Positions 58,451-64,000 of a DNA stretch of 64,000 nucleotides are shown in pieces. The stretch is from positions 558,001-622,000 of the forward strand of contig BSBK01002802.1 of the NCBI GenBank assembly GCA_027943335.1. Direction: 5' to 3'. Within the stretch, counting starts at the first letter, position 1. Every line of letters begins with the position of its first letter. The position numbers and the translations under genes are program-made. Source of the DNA: Chamaecyparis obtusa. Its lineage: Eukaryota > Streptophyta > Pinopsida > Cupressales > Cupressaceae. Below the pieces are notes generated by a model. The model had not been told where the DNA came from. It did not search any database and saw only the letters and a program-made list of their open reading frames with translations.

Positions 58451-58627
58451 TATGATATATGCGTAAAAAAAAGAAAACTATGATATATGTGTGTGTAATA
58501 TTGAAAATTTAGTGTAATGACCTAACAATATTGTATAAAGTTTGAAATTGAATTGCGTTCTTGAGACTTGAGTTGGAATATTATTTTTTTGCAAAATTAT
58601 AGGTGGAGCCCTAGGAGGGACATTACA
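58451..58627 (+). repeat. Gypsy 3' LTR, right part
   Basis: After the insertion, 'tttagtgtaatgac', 'gcgttcttgagacttgagtt' and 'ggtggagccctaggaggg' match the end of the 5' LTR (51800-51928), finishing in CATTACA at 58627. Confidence 0.8.
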
Positions 58628-58634
58628 TATATGC

Positions 58635-59280
58635 ATAATTGCAGCCTAAAATTAAAAAAATTAGAGGCATCTACTATTTTTAATGTGGATGAATATTAAC
58701 AAGTCTTAGTTACTACTTTGTCCCTAAAACTTTGTGGGTTCAGTTATGCTTTTGTTTCCAATTGGGATTTTGGTTGCATGCTATTGGGGTGCGGCCAGGT
58801 ATTGTAGTTTGGCCTGTAGGTTTGTCTGGAGCAATCTTGTGACAATTTCTGATGGTTTTATCTGTCTTTGTGAACTTATGTTTGTGCAATATGTTCTTTA
58901 TTTTTTTGATTGTTTCCTGCTATCAAATTCCATGCCCTTATTTTCGGTAAGTTACCAATCCTGGTTCTGGTTTGAGGCTTTGGATCTTGGATTCAGTTAA
59001 TTTATATTTGTGGGTTTGGGTTATTGATACAAAAACATATAAAAATAATAGATATAAACATATTTGCTGCCTAAAATCTGAAATATTAGAGGCATCTGGA
59101 GGAATATCTATAAGTCTAAGTTACTGGTTTGTCCATACAACTTTGTGGGTTCATATCTTGGTTGGGTACTAGTGAGGTGTGGTCAGTTATTGTAGTTCAG
59201 CTCATGGGTTTGACTGGAGCTATCTTGTGACAAAATTTATGGGTTTTTCTGACCATGCTGTGAACTTGACATTTTTCTAA
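58635..59280. repeat. Imperfect duplication, about 425 bp apart
   Basis: A segment of about 220 bp starting 'gcctaaaat' with 'attagaggcatct', 'actttgtgggttca', 'tattgtagtt' and 'ctggagc(a/t)atcttgtgaca' occurs at 58641-58878 and again at 59064-59275. No gene is seen here. Confidence 0.75.
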
Positions 59281-59420
59281 CATCTCTTATTTTATGATTG
59301 TTTCCCGCTATCCAACATACAGGGAACTCCCATATTAGCAAACAACATTTAATTAACATGTTGAAGACTAACATTTTTTCATTTCTATATTAGCCAAAAA
59401 TATGGCTTATTGTTTGTTCA

Positions 59421-59720
59421 ACGTTAACATTCCAACAATTAATACTTCTTCCAGGTCAAGATCAAGGAGACCGCTGAAGACATAATCTCTCCCAATGTTA
59501 TTATTTAGTAAAAGTAATATTACTATTAGTATTAATGTTTTAATTTTTTGTTAATAGTAATATTAATAATTTATTTACATTTTTTTTTCTCATATTATTA
59601 ACATAAGACATTTATTAATATTAGTAGTAACACGAATGTTAACATTCGTACAATTAATACTTCTTCAAGGTCAAATTCTAGGAGACCGCTGAAGACATAA
59701 ACCCTCCCAATGTTTTTGAT
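59421..59720. repeat. Duplication of an about 80-bp phrase
   Basis: 'caattaatacttctt' to 'aggagaccgctgaagacata' and 'ctcccaatgtt' occurs at about 59434-59500 and at about 59650-59720. An AT-rich block with many ATTAATATT phrases separates the copies. Confidence 0.75.
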
Positions 59721-61000
59721 ATTAAAAGCAGTAAAACTAGGGTGCTGTCCCATTACAACCAGCCCAGAAGGCTAACAGTCCAAAATATTAAAGAAGCACG
59801 TTGAAAACACATTAACAACACTCTAATAATATAAAAAACCACTACTAACAAAACAGTGAGCAAACCTATTGAGCAGTATTGATCTTACATCTAAGCTAAC
59901 AGAGTTATTATCAATTTTGTAAACATACCTACCATCTAAGCTAATAGAACTAATGTTAGTCTTATGAACAGCTGAACAACCCATATAGGGTCATACCTTA
60001 GATATAGGGTCTTATGAACAGCTGAACAACATACAGCTGCTAACAGTCTTAATCATATACAACATAAACATATAGAAATTAAACATCGTGCCATTACTGC
60101 CTTTATCGGTAGGAAAACAAAAAACACCCAGGAATCTGCTCCTGCCAACTCATTTAATCTTGCAACCACTTTGTTGCAGGACATTAGACCAGTCTTCAGT
60201 AAGGAACTTAAATAGTTCCTTGCAGTTCCCCTCGTTGTTGGTATCCACTACCAGAATTTTTTTTTTGTCAGAGGCACAGAGAAGTGGAGCTGTGCATTAC
60301 CCTCAAACTGAACCTTGAGATGCTCCCGATCTTTCTCTCCAGCTCCCCCATTGTAGCCTTTAACTCATCCAACTCCTCAGTCACTGCATTACAATTGACA
60401 CAGTTCCCAAGCTGAACAATTTTACAAGTCCCAACAGGAACCTCCTCTTCTGGTATCATGTCGTTGGTGAGGTCTAGAGGACTAGACCACGGGTTTTCAA
60501 AGACATGGGTAGAGATCTTAGCTGTCTCTGAGCTTCTTTCTATGTCCACATCCCCACCTTTCTCATTTTCCTCATCTCTTCTCTTCTCATTATTCCTCAC
60601 TCTCACAGCCCACATCCTCAACAAAATCATAATTCGTAACCTCCTTCAACTTGTCCTTTTGAGAAGACTAGATGGCGAGTCTATGAGAGCGTCTTGGAGT
60701 GCTCTTCTCTTCCGTGGCATCATCATCAGACCCCACCTCTTGAATTGTGAATTTTTCTTTTTTGGCAACAAATTTACCTTTTTTCTTTAATAGTGGTAAG
60801 CCCTTCCTTTTCTGGTCAGCCAAATCCGACTTAACAGTCGTGTTGGTTGGGGTTTCAAGACCAGCTTGGCGGGAGGCAATTTTAAGCCTAGGGTTTTTCA
60901 GGCACTTCGTTTTATTAGGTCTAGGGGTGTCAAGTATGCTGGCAGAGAGGGTGTATTGGAATAGGGAGCTGCCTGCACCACAATCTGTTTGGGAGGGCAA
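59720..61000 (-). pseudogene. Minus-strand ORF relic with LINE-like 3' tail
   Basis: Two adjoining minus-strand frames. 61000-60668 is Lys-rich (SDLADQKRKGLPLLKKKGKF to TPRRSHRLAI then TAG). 60630-60268 is acidic and helical (HVFENPWSSPLDLTNDMIPE to EELDELKATMGELERKI), with a likely coiled coil. Downstream on the minus strand, 59960-59720 reads 'gccttctgggctggttgtaatggg' and ends TTTTAATATCAAAAAC, a texture typical of plant LINE 3' ends. Layout (charged ORF, coiled coil, T-rich tail) recalls 32325-33270. It could be a non-autonomous retroposon or a LINE fragment; the protein family is not recognised. Confidence 0.4.
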
Positions 61001-61044
61001 AGGGCCAGATGAAAATGGTAGGGGCTAAAACAATTATTAACAGA

Positions 61045-61207
61045 TGATTGTTTTATTGAATGAATGAATTTACAAAAGAGCTAACGAGCTCATATATACA
61101 AAACTAAAACTACAAAGAATAGAAATTGTACTACAAAGAATAGAGACTATCTAAAAACGGTTGTACAAGGATAGAGCATTAAGAAACTAGAAAATATTGG
61201 AAACATT
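61045..61207 (-). repeat. Possible 3' LTR of the copia element
   Basis: Directly downstream, on the minus strand, of the pol stop at 61208, after the purine-rich ATTATGGGAGGATC. Read on minus it could span TGTTTCCAATATT to AAAACAATCA, a short LTR. The matching 5' LTR is outside the window, so this is unproven. Confidence 0.35.
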
Positions 61208-64000
61208 CTAAGATCCTCCCATAATGCTCAATCTGTCAATAACACCAATAGCCTCTTTGAATTTTACAAATTTATCATGACTGAGAGACTTGGTGAAGAT
61301 ATTAGCAGACTGCTCTAAGGTAGGAACATACAGTAGCTGAATAGATTTGTCATCAACCAGCTGACGAATGTAATGACAATGTGTTTCGACATGCTTGCTT
61401 CGTTCATGGAAGACTAGATTCTTGGCCAGTTTGAGCACTCCCTAATTATCACAGAATAGAGGAGTCGGTCCTGACTGAGGAACATGCATATCTGCAAGCA
61501 TCCGCCGAAGCCAAATTGCCTCACAAGTTGCTTTAACTGCTCCGCGATACTCTACTTCAGTGGACGACAGAGCCACTGCCTGCTATTTCTTACTTGTCCA
61601 TGTGACAGCACCGGACCCCAAATTGAACACATATCCAGTGGTAGACTTACGATCATCAACAGAACCAGCCCAATCTGAATCTGTGTAGCCACATAGTGTA
61701 GGATCAGAACTCTGAGTGTACAGAAGACCATAGGCAAGAGTACCACTAACATAACGTAGGACACGCTTTGCAGTTGTCCAATGATCAGTCTTGGGTGCTG
61801 TCATAAAACGGGATATGTAGCTTACTGCAAAACTAAGGTCAGGTCTGGTGGCAGTAAGGAAAATAAGGCTGCCCACTAGTTGTCTAAACAAAGATTCATC
61901 CACAATAGGTGAATCGGACTGAGTTGATAATTTGAGCCTGGGTTCCATAGGAGTGGGAGCAGGTTTGCAATCCTGCATTCTGAACCTGTCCACAAGACTT
62001 CTAGCATACTTGGACTGAGAAAGAAAGATAATGTGCTCAGTCTGCCGAACCTCAACTCCGAGGCAATAGTGCAAGAGTCCCAAATTTGTCATATCAAAAG
62101 TGCGGCACAAATCTTGTTTGATTTTAGTGATCAGATATGCTGAACTTCCAGTGATGATCAAGTCATCCACATAGACAACTATACACAATACATCATCACC
62201 TGTATGTTTGATATACAGGTTTGAATCCGATGGACTCCTCTGAAAGCCATGATCGGTTAGGTATTTATCAATTTTTATGTACCAAGCCCGAGGAGCTTGT
62301 TTCAGACCATAGAGAGCTTTGACAAGTTTACAAACTTTGTGTTCCTGACCAACAACCTTAAATCCAAAAGGTTGCGTCATGTAGACCTCTTCTTGTAAGT
62401 CACCATTCAAAAAGGCACTCTTAACATCCATCTGATGAACTTTCCAACCAAACTGAGCTACTAAGGCAAGAACAAGTCGTATGGTGCTCATTTTAGCTGT
62501 GGGAGCAAAGGTCTCCTCATAGTCAATACCTTCCCTTTGTGAGAACCCTCAAGCAACAAGACGAGCCTTATACTTGTCTAAGGTTCCATCAGCTTTGTAT
62601 TTAACCTTGTATACCCATTTACAGCTAACGGGTTTCTTCCCTGCAGGAAGATCAGAAAAGACCCAAGTGTGATTTTTCTGAATACTCTGAAATTCAGCTT
62701 CCATCGCCTGTTCCCACTCAGGGATACCTTTAGCATCGGAATAAGTCTGGGGCTCCTAAACACTATGAATGTTAGCCATAAGAGCAAAATTAACTGGAGG
62801 GTGCTGTTTGCTCTTATTTCTAGAAAGTCTTCCTTCAATGAGCTCATCATCCCTGAGATCACTAATAGTTTTAACTCACCATTTGGGCCGGAGAGTAGAC
62901 GAGCCAATCTCTGGATGAGCTGGAGGAGGTTCAGGAGCAGTAATGGGGATAGGAAGAGGATCATGGTCAGGGCCCTCAACAGAATCAGGTGCCCCAGGGC
63001 AAGCATTATCTGTATCATCCCTCCCATCAGGTGGTGCTAAAGAGAAACACTGTGAGGTTGTTCCTCAGAATACTGCTCAGAAGAAGACAGAAAAGGTCCT
63101 CGAGTTTCATCAAAAACAACATCACGACTAAAGATAAGACGATCAATGTCGATATCTATCAATCGGTAGGCCTTATGGTTGTCACTGTACCCTGTCATCA
63201 TGAGTCTCTAACTCTTGGAATCTAATTTGGAATGTTTAGCATCAGGAATCCAAACATAGGCAAGAGAGCCAAAAATCTTCAGGTGGCTGATCTTGGGCTT
63301 ACAACCAGACTACAACTCTTTTGGAGTTTTGTTCTTGACAGCCTGAGTAGGGGAACGATTGAGAAGATAAACAGCAGTAAACACTGCTTCTGCCCAATAC
63401 TTATTAGGAACACTCTTGTGTTGTAACATATAACGAGCCATCTCAACAATCGTACGATTGCAACACTCAACAACACTGTTTTGCTAAGGAGTGTAAGGTG
63501 TGGTGAATTGGCGTTTGATGCCATGTTCAACACAAAAACTGGAGAATGCAGTAGAACAAAATTCCCCTCCATTATCTGTTCTAAGAGAAATGATACTGCA
63601 GCCAGACTCATTTTCAACCAATGACTTAAAATTCTGAAATGTACTAAAAGCATCTGATTTTTGTTTAAGAAAGTACACCCACATCTTTCTACTAAAATCA
63701 TCAACAATAAGCAAAAAATATTTGCAACCAGTAACTGAAGGTGTATTCATAGGACCACAAATATCAGCATGAAGTAATTGAAGTACCTAAGATGCACGCC
63801 AAGAGGCGCCATCTTTAAAGGGAGTCCGATGTTGTTTGCCAACTTGACAAGCGTCACATACTCCAAAATGCTGCGTCTGAATCGGAGGTAGGCCAGAAAC
63901 AAGTTCCTCCCGGGACAGCTGAGAGAGATACTGGATGTTGAGGTGTCCATATCGCTGATGTCACAAGGTACTGAGGGATAAATCACGAGCTGCCATAGCT
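61208..64000 (-). pseudogene. Ty1/copia pol: integrase, reverse transcriptase, RNase H (partial)
   Basis: Reading right to left: the GAG-pre-integrase finger with HQRYGHLN and CDACQVGKQHRTPF (63980-63830); the integrase core with LLHADICGP, SLRTDNGGEF and the catalytic-Glu segment NSVVE (63780-63450); an ill-kept linker (63250-62650); RT with MDVKSAFLNGDLQEEVYMTQ, LYGLKQAPRAW and the active-site YVDD in IVVYVDDLIITGS (62580-61590); then RNase H with DSDWAGSVDDRKSTTGY and ALSSTEVEYRG, and HVETHCHYIRQLV to the stop at 61208. RT is open for 302 codons (62491-61583). Breaks: TGA in place of Trp before HQRYGHLN, and TAG after TTPYTP, after WTSKK and after CDN. The order INT-RT-RH defines copia. 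Gag and the 5' LTR lie beyond the window. It is antisense to the RRM gene. Confidence 0.9.
61583..62491 (-). pseudogene. Copia reverse transcriptase, long open stretch
   Basis: A 302-codon uninterrupted stretch inside the copia pol, from MSTIRLVLALVAQFGWKVHQ to VTWTSKK. It holds all RT blocks: the first catalytic Asp in MDVKSAFLNG, YVDD, the LGVEV region, and the connection LFRQLVGSLIFLTATRPDLS. It is the best-preserved pol segment in the window. Upstream the frame continues (YEETFAPTAK) to a TGA near 62550. Confidence 0.88.

Larger units (their letters stand above)
47542..58627 (+). mobile_element. Chromodomain Ty3/gypsy retrotransposon with two nested insertions
   Basis: The LTRs match each other (GAGTTGTCCTACC at 47547 and 55911) and end GGAGGGACATTACA or similar (51928; CTAGGAGGGACATTACA at 58627). 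Each LTR is interrupted, the 5' one by an LTR element (48005-51703) and the 3' one by a 2-kb insert (56450-58450). Without these the element is roughly 5.4 kb. The internal order is gag, protease, RNase H, integrase, chromodomain, which is the chromovirus order, but the reverse transcriptase core is missing. The exact outer ends and target duplication are not certain. It lies sense in RRM intron 8. Confidence 0.85.

Overview
This is nuclear DNA of a seed plant with a large, AT-rich, repeat-laden genome. Very long introns packed with decayed LTR retrotransposons suggest a gymnosperm such as a conifer. That placement is inferred from architecture, not from any species marker. No tRNA, rRNA, CRISPR array or bacterial-style operon was recognised.

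Two host genes are supported. A single-exon SAUR (small auxin-up RNA) gene lies at 832-1284 on the minus strand. From 9516 on the plus strand a two-RRM RNA-binding protein gene begins. Eight of its exons can be assembled with GT-AG junctions and matching phases (9516-9938, 18724-18786, 20936-21014, 21184-21258, 34346-34394, 34638-34695, 46093-46187, 46377-46446; 304 codons). Its last exon or exons are not visible, so the gene probably runs past the right edge. Nearly everything after 9.9 kb is therefore intron of one gene, with introns of about 8.8, 2.1, 0.17, 13.1, 0.24, 11.4, 0.19 and more than 17.5 kb.

Region by region: 0-9.4 kb holds the SAUR gene, AT-rich spacer and a LINE ORF1 relic (6.5-7.5 kb). 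Intron 1 holds a degenerate tandem repeat, a 3.6-kb hAT transposon with an 8-bp target duplication and two recognisable introns, and a solo LTR. Intron 2 holds a truncated minus-strand LTR element. Intron 4 holds two Ty3/gypsy gag(-protease) relics, one of them split by a solo LTR, and a coiled-coil ORF of unknown origin. Intron 6 holds a gypsy integrase fragment, a second copy of the intron-2 LTR, and a structurally complete gag-only LTR retrotransposon (40706-44869). Intron 8 holds a chromodomain-bearing gypsy element (about 47.5-58.6 kb) whose 5' LTR is split by a younger non-coding LTR element (48005-51703) and whose 3' LTR is split by a 2-kb insertion. It then holds a minus-strand ORF relic with a LINE-like tail, and a minus-strand Ty1/copia pol running off the right edge.

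The most unusual signal is an array of short inverted repeats, a 6-8 bp stem around a TGGAYT loop. It occurs just inside the 3' end of two otherwise different non-autonomous LTR elements (43.57-43.88 kb and 50.09-51.15 kb). The stem bases vary in a compensatory way, which suggests a structured RNA module.
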